This document shows, one piece after another, positions 23,140 to 34,009 of a stretch of 64,000 nt of DNA (the first letter of the stretch is position 1; the number at the start of each line of letters is the position of its first letter). The stretch comes from Mytilus trossulus (Eukaryota > Mollusca > Bivalvia > Mytilida > Mytilidae). The DNA lies in the NCBI RefSeq assembly GCF_036588685.1, contig NC_086379.1, positions 18,089,862 to 18,153,861 on the forward strand, read 5' to 3'. A program made the translations under genes and the position numbers. The notes under the pieces are model-generated. The model did no database searches and was not told the DNA's origin. It worked only from the letters and a program-made list of their open reading frames with translations.

Positions 23140-23540
23140 TTCTTAAAAAATGGTATAAAACATATAAACAATGCTTATTAATACAAAACACAGATACAGT
23201 TTGAATTCGGTTAGCGTCACTTTTATCATTCTAGAGTTATGCCCTTTTAAATGGAAAAAATGCTGAATTTATTGTCTCCTTTCTCTAACTTTAGTTTGCC
23301 TCAAACAAATGTTATTAAACTTATATGCAATGCTCATAACCACAACACATAGATTAAGTTAGAATTTCGGTGGCATCACTTTTATAATACTAGATTTATT
23401 CCCCTGTAAAAATGAAAAAAAAGGTCGAATTTTTCAATTTTGTTCTCTTACATAAGCTTGCCTCAAGCAAATGTTATGAAACTTATAAACAATGCCTATT
23501 ACCACAAAACACAGATAAAGCACACAATTTGGTAGCGTCG
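23140..23540 (+). repeat. ~155-bp tandem repeat, three degenerate units
   Basis: The phrase 'tgttatgaaacttataaacaatgct..accacaaaacacaga' recurs at about 23150, 23305 and 23467, followed each time by 'gtcac/tagcgtc...agttatg'. It is related to the 17940-18815 family. Confidence 0.75.
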
Positions 23541-24564
23541 TTCCTCAGTTATGTTTCGCTATGATATTATATGCATGCAGGGTTATCTTATCTGGTGTCT
23601 GTTCACTCAACATCAAATGTCGTAAACCTTTGAGCATAAATATTGAGGACATATTTGAGCTCAACGTTAATCGAAAAGTTTTGTCCAAAAAAAATGGTTG
23701 AACATGTTTGATTTGGGAGAGTACAGTTTGTGTACATGTTTGTTAGTTTAGCAGGAAACACTTAAGGAAAGTCAATGATATGTAGTACGCAGTGTACTAT
23801 AATACAGTTGGGACAATACCCCTAATGCGCCTTGAAATGAGGAACACAAAAATCACGTGTAAACAAAAAATCTCTGTGTAGTGATATTTGACACATTTCT
23901 ATGATAAACAAATAACTGAGCTGAACCATTAGTGTTAATTAAGAAAATAAGGGAACACAGAATAAATGTGTAAAAACCATGGAGCTATGAAATGAGTTCA
24001 AAGTATTAAAATTTCAAAGAACTTATTGTGTTAAAATTGGGATTTTTTACCATGAGGAGCGACGTCGCAAAAGGATACTCGGGGTTTGCTAAATTACGGA
24101 AAAATGAATCACACTTCGTACCCCGAAAATTTAACCACATATGTAAAAATGTCTCAGCTTCGAAACAAGCCATCATACATATACAAGTTTACGATATGGG
24201 CTGAGCAACAGAAGAAAACGTTACCATTACGGCCTATGGAATAACAATTGCGCATATTGCCCCAGTTGGGGGAGCATTTACATTTCTCATATTGATCTAA
24301 GGGGGGTCTAACACCAAATATCATTGGTTTGTTTATATGCTGTATCTGATTGGTTCATTTATGGTTTTAATGACAACAATATTTGGTATGTTGTTGTCAG
24401 AACAACAACATCTCATCCATGGGGATTAAGTTTACCAAAAACAATGCTTCTCGTGCTACTAGCAATATGATGACAGGTGGTTTAAAAAATGTTTTTTAAA
24501 AAATCTGTGCTGACTGCTGAATGTAGATGTCTATTGACTTAAACATATATAGTTAATGTTCAAT
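23541..24564. other. Gene-free DNA upstream of the Gypsy element
   Basis: No coding or RNA features supported. Short words such as 'gttgttgtcagaacaacaac' (24389-24408) form local palindromes. Confidence 0.4.
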
Positions 24565-24705
24565 GGCGGATCCAAAACATTTTCATAAAAGGGGGGGGGA
24601 CTGACAGCTTAAGATGAGGCCTGCTCCAGTCATGCTGCTCCAGTGATTCCCTATATAATCAACCAATTTTATCATACAAAAGGGGTGGCCAGGCCCTTTG
24701 AAAAC
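24565..24705 (+). repeat. MITE-like repeat with ggcggatcc terminus, copy 2
   Basis: 'atggcggatccaaaacattttcataa', 'gtcatgctgctccagtgattccctatataatcaacc' and 'aggggtggccaggccctt' align with 5331-5505. The right terminus is degraded. Confidence 0.7.
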
Positions 24706-24804
24706 CACTCCTTATCAGCATCTGATGTCAGTAAGTATAATATTTTAATACTTTTGACCGTCTGTCCTGTTTATATCTAAAAGATTTTTTTATCATTTCA
24801 AGTG

Positions 24805-25034
24805 TGTAGTGACATTAATATAAACAGTTACATCCGCTGCTAATTGATACTGTGACAGTTTCTATGTATCTATCATTTCGACCACACACGGGTTCATTAT
24901 CTGCACATAGTTTAATAAGGCTTTTAATAGGATTATAATCATTCTGTAACTGTAGTTCGATCGTTTGAGTTGTATAATAAATATTAGTATTTACTTGGAT
25001 TCTACTTTATATATATGTAGCATAAGATGCCACA
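24805..25034 (+). repeat. 5' LTR of the Gypsy element
   Basis: 230 bp, TGTAGTGAC...GATGCCACA. Contains 'tataataaata' (TATA or poly-A like) about 60 bp before its end. One base differs from the 3' LTR. Confidence 0.95.
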
Positions 25035-25039
25035 TAAAT

Positions 25040-25055
25040 TGGCGACGAGGATTTA
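25040..25055 (+). promoter_or_regulatory. Putative primer-binding site
   Basis: tggcgacgaggattta begins with TGG five bases after the LTR end, as needed to pair with a tRNA 3' CCA. I have not assigned the tRNA. Confidence 0.6.
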
Positions 25056-25095
25056 AAACTTATTTCTATTTAGTGAATACATTGTGAACATAACA

Positions 25096-28000
25096 ATGGG
25101 AGACGAAGCTGCACCACCTATAATAATTCCAACAAATTATGGACGTATTGACGAATTTGATGACATTTCTGAAGATTGGATACAATACACCGAAAGACTT
25201 AACCATTATTTTATTGCAAATAACATTGAAAGTATGGAAAAGCAACGAGCAATTCTTTTAAGTGCCTGTGGCAAAAAGACATACAAACTTATGAGGAATT
25301 TAAGTGCTCCGCAAAAGCCTGGGGAAAAGACTTATGATGACATTGTTAAGTTAGTTACGGATCACCAACATCCAAAACCGTCATCTATCGTACAGAGGAG
25401 CAAGTTTAACAGCAGATTGAGACAGCCAAACGAATCGGTGAGCCAGTTTGTAGCAGAGCTTAGACAGATATCTGAACATTGTGATTACAAAGCTACTCTT
25501 GATGATATGTTGAGAGATAGACTTGTCTGTGGAATAAAAGAAGACCGTATTCTGAGACGTTTGTTAGCTGAACCTGAATTGACATTCAAAAAAGCAATGG
25601 AAGTTGCAACAGCAATGGAAATGGCAGCTAAGAACGCACACGATCTGCAAGTTCAGGAACCTAAGCAAGTGCACAAAGTTACAATTCGTAAGGAGGAATG
25701 TTACAGATGTGGAGGATCTCATAATGCAACGGATTGTAAATGGAAAGACGCAAAGTGTTATGTGTGTGATAAGAAGGGACATTTAGCAAAAAAATGCCGC
25801 AATAAGGGGAAGCAAAATCCTAAAGAAAAACCGAAATTTAAGCAACAAACACAGCAAGGGAAAGTGTACCCTAAGCAGCGTCCGACTAAAACACATTTTG
25901 TTGAGGAGGATAGTGACGATATGGAGGATACCTATACAATGTATCAATTGGAAGATACAAAAAGGAAACCGTATCTAGTGTCCGTTAAACTCAACAACAC
26001 TGAAATAAATATGGAAATCGATACAGGTGCATCAGTTTCAGTGATAAGTCAGGAGACATGTAAACAAGTATTTGGAAGTGACAATTCATTAGAAAAATCA
26101 CCGTGTAGCTTGCGTACATACACAGGAGAGAAAATTGATGTGTTAGGAAAACGGAATGTTACCGTTATGTACAACAGTCAAAGTGTTGATTTACCGATCA
26201 CCGTGGTTAAGGGAACGGGACCGAGTTTAATGGGGCGTGATTGGCTTCATAAACTACAACTCAACTGGAAATCAATATTCAAAATTGAGCAATTGTCACA
26301 CAATAAGGAACCGGAAAAGGACAATGAGTTACAAGACTTGTTACGTAAGTACCCTCAAGTATTTAAAGAAGAACTAGGTACATTAAAAGGGACTAAAGCA
26401 AGGATTTATGTAGATAAAGACGCTACACCTAAATATTTCAAAGCAAGGATTTATGTAGATAAAGACGCTACACCTAAATATTTCAAAGCAAGGCCAGTGC
26501 CGTACGCACTCAAAGAAAAAATTGAAAAAGAACTCGATAGATTGGAAAAAGGGGGAAATATCGAAAAGGTTGAATTTTCCGAATGGGCTGCTCCCATAGT
26601 GCCAATAGTAAAACCAGACAAATCAGTAAGGATTTGTGGGGACTACAAAGTAACTATTAACCAAGTGTCTAAACTTGACAATTATCCGATCCCTAAAACC
26701 GATGATCTCTATGCAACATTAAGTGGGGGACAAGCTTTTTCCAAGCTAGATTTGAGCCAGGCCTATCAACAAATTGTACTCGACGAGGAGTCACGTAAAT
26801 ATGTAACAATCAACACGCATAAAGGATTGTATCAGTATAATCGTTTGCCGTTTGGAGTTTCATCCGCACCGGGAATATTTCAAAGAACAATGGAAAATTT
26901 GTTACAAGGAATTCCGAGAGTTGTTGTGAGAGTAGACGACATTCTTATCACTGGAAGTTTAAAGAGTGAACATTTAAACAATTTAGAAACTGTATTACGC
27001 AAGATACAGGAATCAGGTATGAGACTCAACAAGGACAAATGCGTATTTCTAGCACCTGAAGTATTGTATTTAGGTCATAGAATTGATCAATATGGAATAT
27101 ATCCTGTTGAAAACAAGGTCAAAGCGATCACAGAGGCACCGGAACCTAAAAATGTTACCGAGTTAAAATCGTACTTAGGAATGCTTAACTACTACAACAG
27201 ATTTCTGCCGGATTTATCTTCAAAACTAGCACCGTTACATGAACTGTTGAAAAAGGATAAACAATGGGAATGGGTCAAATCACAACAAGAAGCTTTTGAA
27301 CTATCAAAAACTTTACTTAAATCTTCTAAAGTGTTGGTACATTATGACCCGAACAAGGACATTACTCTATCGTGTGATGCTTCAACGTATGGAATAGGAG
27401 CTGTCCTGTCGCACAAAATGGAAGATGGATGTGACAGACCGGTTGGATATGTTTCGCGCACGCTAGCACCCGCCGAGAGGAATTATAGTGTTCTTGAGAA
27501 GGAGGGATTAGCCGTTTTATTCGCACTAAAGAAATTTCATCAATATTTGTTTGATAGAACATTCACAATTTATACAGATCATAAGCCATTGGTAGGATTA
27601 TTTAACGAAAATAAGTATATTCCACCAATGGCAGCCGCAAGAATTCAGCGTTGGGCTTTGACACTGTCCGCATATGAATATAAGATAGTTTACAAAGAAG
27701 GAAAGAAGAATTCTAACGTTGACGCACTAAGCCGTCTACCGTTAAACCGAGTAGGGAAAACGGAAGTACCCGCAGAAATGATCATGCTAATGGATAACAT
27801 GGATTCTACGCCGGTAACTGCCCAGCAAATTAAAGCATGGACACGCAAGGATCCGATATTGGGACAAATAACTAACTATGTTTTGAAAGGTTGGCCAAAT
27901 TACAGAGATAATGATGAAATGAAGCCATATTTTAGTCGAAAAACAGAGTTAAGTGTATTTGACAGTTGTCTTTTGTGGGGAAATAGAGTTGTTATTCCAA

Positions 28001-28740
28001 ACCACGGAAGAGAAATTATTCTTCAAGAACTACACGAGGGTCATCAAGGAATTTCACGTATGAAAGTACTTGCGAGAGGTTATGTCTGGTGGCCAAATAT
28101 GGACGCAGAAATTGAACAGACAGTTCGTGCATGTCACCAATGTCAAGTCAATCGACATGCTCCATCAGAAGCTCCAATGCATCCTTGGGAATGGCCGTCA
28201 AACCCATGGTCAAGGATACATATTGATTATGCAGGGCCACTGTACGGGAAAATGTTCTTAGTATGTGTTGATGCACACTCAAAATATTTGGATGTACATG
28301 TAGTGAATTCTGCAACCAGTGCAAACACTATCGAGAAATTGCGCACTATGTTTGCAATTCATGGATTACCAGAAAGCATCGTGAGTGATAATGGAACACC
28401 GTTTGCTAGTCAGGAATTCCAGGATTTTGTTCAAAGAAACGGAATTAAGCACATTCGTTCTTCACCATATCAACCTAGCACAAATGGGTTGGCCGAGCGT
28501 GCTGTTCAGACATTTAAAGAGGGTATGAAGAAGGTTACCGAGGGAAGCATAGAAAAAAGAGTGGCGAAATTCTTATTTACGTATAGACTAACACCACATG
28601 CCACAACCGCTATTGCTCCAGCTGAAATGTTAATGGGACGGAGACCAAGATCGTTGCTAGGCTTAACATATCCGAACATTAACAGTCGTGTTCAACAGAA
28701 ACAACAAAGACAAAAACAATCTCATGATAAGACAGCTTAA
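25096..28740 (+). CDS. Gypsy gag-pol polyprotein, ended early by TAA
   Basis: I place the start at ATG 25096; a GTG at 25084 in the same frame is unlikely in an animal. The frame gives 1214 residues. Around 202-235 are two zinc knuckles, CYRCGGSHNATDC (one residue short) and CYVCDKKGHLAKKC. Protease DTGAS is near 308. RT carries RICGDYK, LDLSQAYQQI and the catalytic VRVDDILITG near 612, with R where Y is usual. RNase H CDASTYGIGA is near 759 and TDHKPLVGL near 830. The integrase has an HHCC zinc finger (HEGHQGISRM...CHQCQVN) and DDE residues in HIDYAGPL, VSDNGTPF and NGLAERAV. A perfect 45-bp duplication (26398-26442 and 26443-26487) repeats 15 residues between protease and RT. The stop at 28738-28740 removes the integrase tail. 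Confidence 0.95.
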   Translation: MGDEAAPPIIIPTNYGRIDEFDDISEDWIQYTERLNHYFIANNIESMEKQRAILLSACGKKTYKLMRNLSAPQKPGEKTYDDIVKLVTDHQHPKPSSIVQRSKFNSRLRQPNESVSQFVAELRQISEHCDYKATLDDMLRDRLVCGIKEDRILRRLLAEPELTFKKAMEVATAMEMAAKNAHDLQVQEPKQVHKVTIRKEECYRCGGSHNATDCKWKDAKCYVCDKKGHLAKKCRNKGKQNPKEKPKFKQQTQQGKVYPKQRPTKTHFVEEDSDDMEDTYTMYQLEDTKRKPYLVSVKLNNTEINMEIDTGASVSVISQETCKQVFGSDNSLEKSPCSLRTYTGEKIDVLGKRNVTVMYNSQSVDLPITVVKGTGPSLMGRDWLHKLQLNWKSIFKIEQLSHNKEPEKDNELQDLLRKYPQVFKEELGTLKGTKARIYVDKDATPKYFKARIYVDKDATPKYFKARPVPYALKEKIEKELDRLEKGGNIEKVEFSEWAAPIVPIVKPDKSVRICGDYKVTINQVSKLDNYPIPKTDDLYATLSGGQAFSKLDLSQAYQQIVLDEESRKYVTINTHKGLYQYNRLPFGVSSAPGIFQRTMENLLQGIPRVVVRVDDILITGSLKSEHLNNLETVLRKIQESGMRLNKDKCVFLAPEVLYLGHRIDQYGIYPVENKVKAITEAPEPKNVTELKSYLGMLNYYNRFLPDLSSKLAPLHELLKKDKQWEWVKSQQEAFELSKTLLKSSKVLVHYDPNKDITLSCDASTYGIGAVLSHKMEDGCDRPVGYVSRTLAPAERNYSVLEKEGLAVLFALKKFHQYLFDRTFTIYTDHKPLVGLFNENKYIPPMAAARIQRWALTLSAYEYKIVYKEGKKNSNVDALSRLPLNRVGKTEVPAEMIMLMDNMDSTPVTAQQIKAWTRKDPILGQITNYVLKGWPNYRDNDEMKPYFSRKTELSVFDSCLLWGNRVVIPNHGREIILQELHEGHQGISRMKVLARGYVWWPNMDAEIEQTVRACHQCQVNRHAPSEAPMHPWEWPSNPWSRIHIDYAGPLYGKMFLVCVDAHSKYLDVHVVNSATSANTIEKLRTMFAIHGLPESIVSDNGTPFASQEFQDFVQRNGIKHIRSSPYQPSTNGLAERAVQTFKEGMKKVTEGSIEKRVAKFLFTYRLTPHATTAIAPAEMLMGRRPRSLLGLTYPNINSRVQQKQQRQKQSHDKTA

Positions 28741-29124
28741 GTGAGAAATTTTGATGTAGGAGATAGTGTGTACATTTTGAGTCACAACCGTGAAGCTAAA
28801 TGGATTACAGGAACTTTAGTTAAAAGAACAGGACCAGTTTCGTTTGTCATTGAATTAAACGATGGCAGAACTGTTAAACGACATCAGAATCAGATCAGAC
28901 ACAAATATGATCAGTATAGTGACAATAAATTACCAGATATATCTGAGATTCCAGATATTCAGATTCCAGTCGTATCCGACAATCATGCAGATGTAGAAAC
29001 ACCGTCTGGTTCTAGTGACACTAATGACAATTCAAAATCCGTTGTAAAACCTACCGCTGAGACTCCGAGACTGACCAGAACACGGAAACCGCCAAATAGA
29101 TATGGAGATTTTGTGTATAATTAA
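28741..29124 (+). pseudogene. Gypsy integrase C-terminal region, cut off by in-frame stop
   Basis: In the same frame, directly after TAA 28738-28740, begins VRNFDVGDSVYIL, followed by GTLVKRTGPVSFVIEL. This is the GPY/F-type integrase C-terminal module, with a basic RTRKPPNRYGDFVYN end and then a TAA stop. It has no ATG of its own at the start, so it is the continuation of the polyprotein. A single base change of an AAA or similar codon would explain the stop; programmed readthrough is less likely but possible. The remaining sequence to the LTR (29125-29441) has no supported gene. Confidence 0.9.
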
Positions 29125-29428
29125 AATTGAACGAACTTTGGTTAAGGCAATGGTTAAAATGTTAAAGGGCAGAATAATCCCTTATAACCATTTTATGCAA
29201 AGAAATAAGGCAGTCTACCTATTCTTTGTTTTGCATGCTAAAATAGATTTACATATTGCTTATTTTCAATTACTAGTAGGATTTAGGAAATACACTATAA
29301 TTGTAAAAGTTCATTCAGTTTAAAATTCTAGATAAATATATGTGCAGAATTTCATTCATAAATTTAGAGTAAAAACAGCTGATTGTGTTTTCATTCATTC
29401 AGTGATAAATGAACTATAAACGAAATCT

Positions 29429-29440
29429 AAGGATGGAGGT
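29429..29440 (+). promoter_or_regulatory. Polypurine tract
   Basis: aaggatggaggt lies immediately before the 3' LTR, the expected site for plus-strand priming. Confidence 0.7.
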
Positions 29441-29441
29441 G

Positions 29442-29671
29442 TGTAGTGACATTAATATAAACAGTTACATCCGCTGCTAATTGATACTGTAACAGTTTCT
29501 ATGTATCTATCATTTCGACCACACACGGGTTCATTATCTGCACATAGTTTAATAAGGCTTTTAATAGGATTATAATCATTCTGTAACTGTAGTTCGATCG
29601 TTTGAGTTGTATAATAAATATTAGTATTTACTTGGATTCTACTTTATATATATGTAGCATAAGATGCCACA
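29442..29671 (+). repeat. 3' LTR of the Gypsy element
   Basis: 230 bp, one difference from the 5' LTR. It lies 240 bp upstream of the ATG of the putative ApoL-like exon 1, so it could supply regulatory sequence to that gene. Confidence 0.95.
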
Positions 29672-29826
29672 AAGTTGTAGGAGTCTGCCATAGCTCGTAT
29701 ACTGTTGTCAATTAAAGACGTAATATAGATTCGTAGAAATACTTTCGACGTTTAAACAAAATCTTTAACTAATGATACTGGGAAGCTCATGAAAAAAAAA
29801 TACAGATTTTGTGGAAAAACCCAATC

Positions 29827-29834
29827 TATATATA
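29827..29834 (+). promoter_or_regulatory. Possible TATA box of the ApoL-like gene
   Basis: tatatata within ccaatctatatatagagag, 78 bp before the ATG at 29912. In AT-rich DNA such words are common, so this is only suggestive. Confidence 0.35.
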
Positions 29835-29911
29835 GAGAGAGTAATACAATGCACAATATTTATGTCATATGAGTACTATATTCATACATTACTTGACAAT
29901 AAGTTATAAAG

Positions 29912-30083
29912 ATGAAGGCAGAACCGATTGACGTTATGATAGAATTTATTGGTATTATGAACATTTATACCACTTTACTGGAAGCTGAATATTTACCAAT
30001 TTTGACCGAAATTTTGAATTTTTCTGATGTTTTGCAAACGGAAAACTCAAGGAAAACAAAAGGGAATATCATGTATTCGGCAG
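29912..30083 (+). CDS. Putative exon 1 of ApoL-like gene
   Basis: Open from ATG 29912, coding 57 residues plus one base. It starts MKAEPIDVMIEFIGIMN, with a helical, amphipathic character. The exon ends ttcggcag followed by the donor gtacgg at 30084. The one leftover base joins the two bases at the start of the exon at 37644 to make a valine codon, so phases agree. The joined region (GNIMYSA then VRITGGS) resembles the run-in to the ApoL hydrophobic hairpin, which in family members is preceded by a helical linker. The gene link is inference: other exons could lie between, and no transcript is available. A Gypsy LTR ends 240 bp upstream. Confidence 0.5.
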
Positions 30084-30554
30084 GTACGGTATTTTTTTTT
30101 TCATTAGAATATCTGAATTTTGATATAGTCGTTTTCGCTTTATAACATAATTTATACTTTGCAGTGTCTAAAAATATTTCGTTAACATTTAACGAATTTG
30201 TTGCGTTTTAAGCACTTTTCTTGATTTATCTCCAGTAGGAACGCTCATATCCGAAATAATGTATGAGAGCCAATGATGTAAAAATATCTAAAACTTGAAT
30301 ACGGATTTATATTAAATGGTATCAGGGCTCCATAAAAAAATGTAGCGTGATTTGTAGTTAACATATAAGTTTAATTATTTAAGGCAAATATAACATATCA
30401 CACACACACATGCAAACATTTGCCCGAGTTTCAACACAATGTCATGATAGTTGATGGATTACTCTTTAGCTTTTATAAGCAGCGGCGTCAACAACGTATT
30501 AGTTTGTGATTAGGTCTAGTTTATAGTGAATCACCAGTGGTAAGTCAGAGGTAT
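30084..30554. other. Intron start of ApoL-like gene
   Basis: Begins gtacggtatttttt at 30084 (donor). AT-rich, with a (ca)n-like 'cacacacacacatg' at 30400. No other feature supported. Confidence 0.4.
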
Positions 30555-30960
30555 TTTGTATTCAGTTGTATAAAAGAGGGATGAAAGATACCAGAGGGAC
30601 AGCCAAACTGATAAATGGAAAATAAACTGACATCGCAATGGCTAGAAATGAAATAGATAAACAGACAAACAATAGTAAACATGACACAACATAGAAAACT
30701 AAAGAATAAGCAACACGAACCCCATCAAAAAGTAGGGGTGATCTCGGGTGTTCCGGAAGAGTAAGCATATCCGGCTCCACATGTGGCACCCGTCATGTTG
30801 TTTATGTGATAACGAATCCGGTAAATATTTTAGTTCGGTAGGTCACATTTATGAAAGGAAAGGGGATTGTAGTTACGACGTTATGAACATATCCGATATC
30901 ATTTGTGAAACGGTTATTCCATAACGGTTAACCAGACACAAAAATTACTGAACTAACAAA
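30555..30960 (-). repeat. Mussel dispersed repeat
   Basis: Contains 'aaagagggatgaaagata', 'cgaaccccatcaaaaagtagggg', 'ggtgttccggaagagtaagcata'. Fragments recur at 62580-62700 (plus-strand 'acacgaacccagccaaaagaat') and at 46395-46435 in reverse. The 75-codon minus frame inside is probably fortuitous. Confidence 0.65.
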
Positions 30961-31355
30961 TTGATATGTTTTCTGTCCATGGTAAAAAATAAATTTAAAT
31001 TGGAGGTTATGCATTTTCTACATCCACCCATTTTGTCGATTGATATCTAATTGTTCTGCTTAACTATGTACTAGATAAATTGAAAACTTATGCAAATGAT
31101 GTCTTTAAAATAAAACACTCGTAAATGAGAAGAAAATTGTAATTTTGTTTGTTTCTATTAATTCTTAAAATTTTGGTCACTATTGTAAACATTACAGTAC
31201 ACATTTATCGCCTTCTCTAACAAGAAACTTCTGTTCTATTTCAACCGGGTTTCCGGCTGATTACGATGACATCCGTTATCACATGAGTGTTCCCCTCGAT
31301 CATGAGGGATAATGAGATTGTCCTTGACAGATATGATAAAAATTAAAACACTTAA

Positions 31356-34009
31356 AGCCCGTAACAGAGAAGCGATCGAATTGATGTTTCTTTACCGTCA
31401 AAATTAGCTACGTTATCGACAAACTTAATTGAGTAGTGACCGAACTATTGGTACTTAAACGTTTAAAAGATTGACAATGCTGACAAACTTTCATGTGTCG
31501 ATCATCAAGTTTAATACCGATGATTTTGAAAATAATTCTTATAACATGAAACAAAATATGTCCATGCACCATTTCGATTGGGCGAAAAGTAGTCATTTCT
31601 TCAAAGTCAGAACAGAAAAAAAAAGATTTAAGGAAGGACGTCTTGATAGTATTATTTCCTTTACAATTTTACCCAAAACTAAAAGAAATATACTGGTGAA
31701 CAATTAAAAAGGTGTTTGATAGGAATGAAGTCCTTTATTTTTTCGGACTACAATGTGTACCGTATGTGTGATGGATTTGAATTCAATTAATAACTTTAAA
31801 ATGTTTTCTCATATGTATACACAAAAGGGATGACTGGTATTTCTTCTTCTGTTTGAATATGTCTTCGTCCGTTTCACATGCCAAACTTAATTCTAGTACA
31901 GTTTAAACGGGAAAATTTAGTTTTTTAATATGACAAAATAACGAGCAAAATTATTTCTTGCAATGGCACACACAGAGAATATTTTTTTTAGTAAAAATCA
32001 GTAAAAAAAAATAATCTCCAAAATATACCATGGCCAGGACCTGACAGTTTTTAGCAGTGTACAAATGAAAATCGTCCGGAAAACTGCGCTTGCGTTAAGG
32101 GATCATGCAACATTTCACCTATTACCCATAAACAACATAGGTTCTCAATTAATAAAAAAAGTTCTAAAAGATAATTTCAAATCAGAGTAAACATATTAAC
32201 TTCCTTATATACAGTCGAATTTGTCTATAGGTTACACAAAGCTGGTTCTTCAAACGTTTGTATCGGAGAAAACATTTTTCTTTGACTTTTAAAACATGTA
32301 GGGGAAACGGATTTCCTAACCATTCATATGTAACATTCCGTATTTCGGATTTTTTGTTCGATAACGTAAATTATACGACTTTTTTTTATGACTATGTGAA
32401 CTTGTGCCATTTATTTTTGCTGGTCTTTAGGAAGACAATTTACATTTCGCAGTGAACGGAGGCACTTATACATAACCTTATCATTCTGTTTGAAAACAAA
32501 AATAAATTCCCAATATATAAATATACATGTATGTCTTCGCCCGTTTCACATGCCAAACTTTTTCTCGTTTCTCGTTTTTTTATATAGATTAGACCTTTGG
32601 TTTACCCGTTTGAATGGTTTTACACTAGTTATTTTTGAGCCCTTTATAGCTTGTTGTTCGGTGTGAGCCAAGGCTCCGTGTTGAAGGCCGTACATTGACC
32701 TATAATAGTTTACTTTTTTTTAAATTGTTAATTGGATGGAGAGTTGTCTCATTGGCACTCACACCACATCTTCCTATATCTATGAATATACATGTATTAT
32801 ATGTCGTGTACATGGTTGGATTTTGTAGATATAACTACCGCACAGAAAAAAGTATCATGGATTTCGAGGCTTTCATATTCAAGGTTTTGAATTCTACCCT
32901 TGTTGAAAACCTGCGGAGACCTCTACAGTTTCTTAAAATATCAGTTATTTTTTTGTCGTCTCCCTGAACATGCTAAACACTTAAGTCATATCATTTCATT
33001 TTCATATTTTTTTCCCTGTTTGTCTCGGTTGTCTTGATTGTTGGAACGATTAGTGGTATCTAACAATATTTACGAAAACTTTCTGAGAATTATGAATATT
33101 TCTTCTCTGTCAGTTATGGATCATTACTAATGATAAAATGAAATGCCGTACGTCACATCTTATAGAGCTTTAAATTTCAAATATTCGTCAATAACTTAAG
33201 ATATAGAGCAAATTGCTCTTCAACATTTCAAATGTTAAAGGGTTCATTTGTATTTTTTGCTTCGATTTGAAGGAAATTTATTTCAGTTTTTTCTGTGACA
33301 AAGTACTAGCATGTCGGTATTGCAAAAATGTATGATTGACATAATCCTGGGGACATAATTAACAGATAGGTATGAAAAAGAATAGATATGGGGTATTCTG
33401 TATCAGACAAAAGAAAAACTATGACAGTGTTGAATCCCCTAAATATTCACAGTGCAAGCAGTATATAATATCTACATTGAGCAAATCGATGAGGTCATGT
33501 TTATTGTAGAAACGATGGATGCGACCCCAATAAAGTCATGATCAATGTCATTCAATCAATGAGTATTTATGCTATTCATAATGAATTTATCTGAGTCGCA
33601 GTCATTGTTTCTGTGGTAGTAAACATAAAATCGATTCGCACTGGCAATATTCGTTGATTTCTAAAATTAAATGAACCTGGATATAGTGATGCAAATAATT
33701 CTTTATAACAACTTTCAAAGAAAAAATGTATAAACTACAGCATGTACAGTGCAATTCATTCTTGTTGTATGTAAACTTAAGTTAATTTGCCTTTTCATGG
33801 AAACGAAAGTATAGAGATTATAGACGATATAAAGAATTTACTGTGTTAAAAAAACTTCGACTTTAACAATGTAAACTTACACGGTTGACATGAAATATTT
33901 TGTCGATGAAGAAAATTAAATTATTTCACTTCTGAAATATGTTTGTCGATAACGTAACTTATTCTGACGGTAAAGAAATGCAAATTCGATCACTTCTCTG
34001 TTACGGGCT
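31356..34009. mobile_element. 2.65-kb TIR element inside the ApoL-like intron
   Basis: Left end agcccgtaacagagaagcg continues into 'atcgaatt..tttctttaccgtcaaaat..ctacgttatcgacaaac' (to ~31422); 33944-34009 is its reverse complement with few changes. TIRs are ~66 bp. The interior has a copy of the mussel repeat (32570-32785) and only short frames (31471-31707, 32258-32455, 32695-32967) with no recognisable transposase. No target duplication was evident. Confidence 0.75.
32570..32785 (+). repeat. Mussel dispersed repeat, divergent copy
   Basis: 'tagattagacctttggtttacc', 'gttcggtgtgagccaaggctccgtg' and 'gagttgtctcattggcactcacaccacatctt'. It is related to 61340-61510 and 62140-62285. Confidence 0.75.

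Larger units (their letters stand above)
24805..29671 (+). mobile_element. Ty3/Gypsy LTR retrotransposon, nearly intact and young
   Basis: Two 230-bp LTRs (24805-25034 and 29442-29671) begin TGTAGTGAC and end GATGCCACA; I count one difference between them (gtgacag versus gtaacag). Flanks are AAGTG on the left and AAGTT on the right, a 4-of-5 target-site duplication. A primer-binding-like tggcgacgagga starts at 25040, and a purine tract aaggatggaggt ends just before the 3' LTR. gag and pol form one frame, with domain order gag, zinc knuckles, protease, RT, RNase H, integrase. This is the Ty3/Gypsy (Metaviridae) order; no envelope frame is present. Confidence 0.95.
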
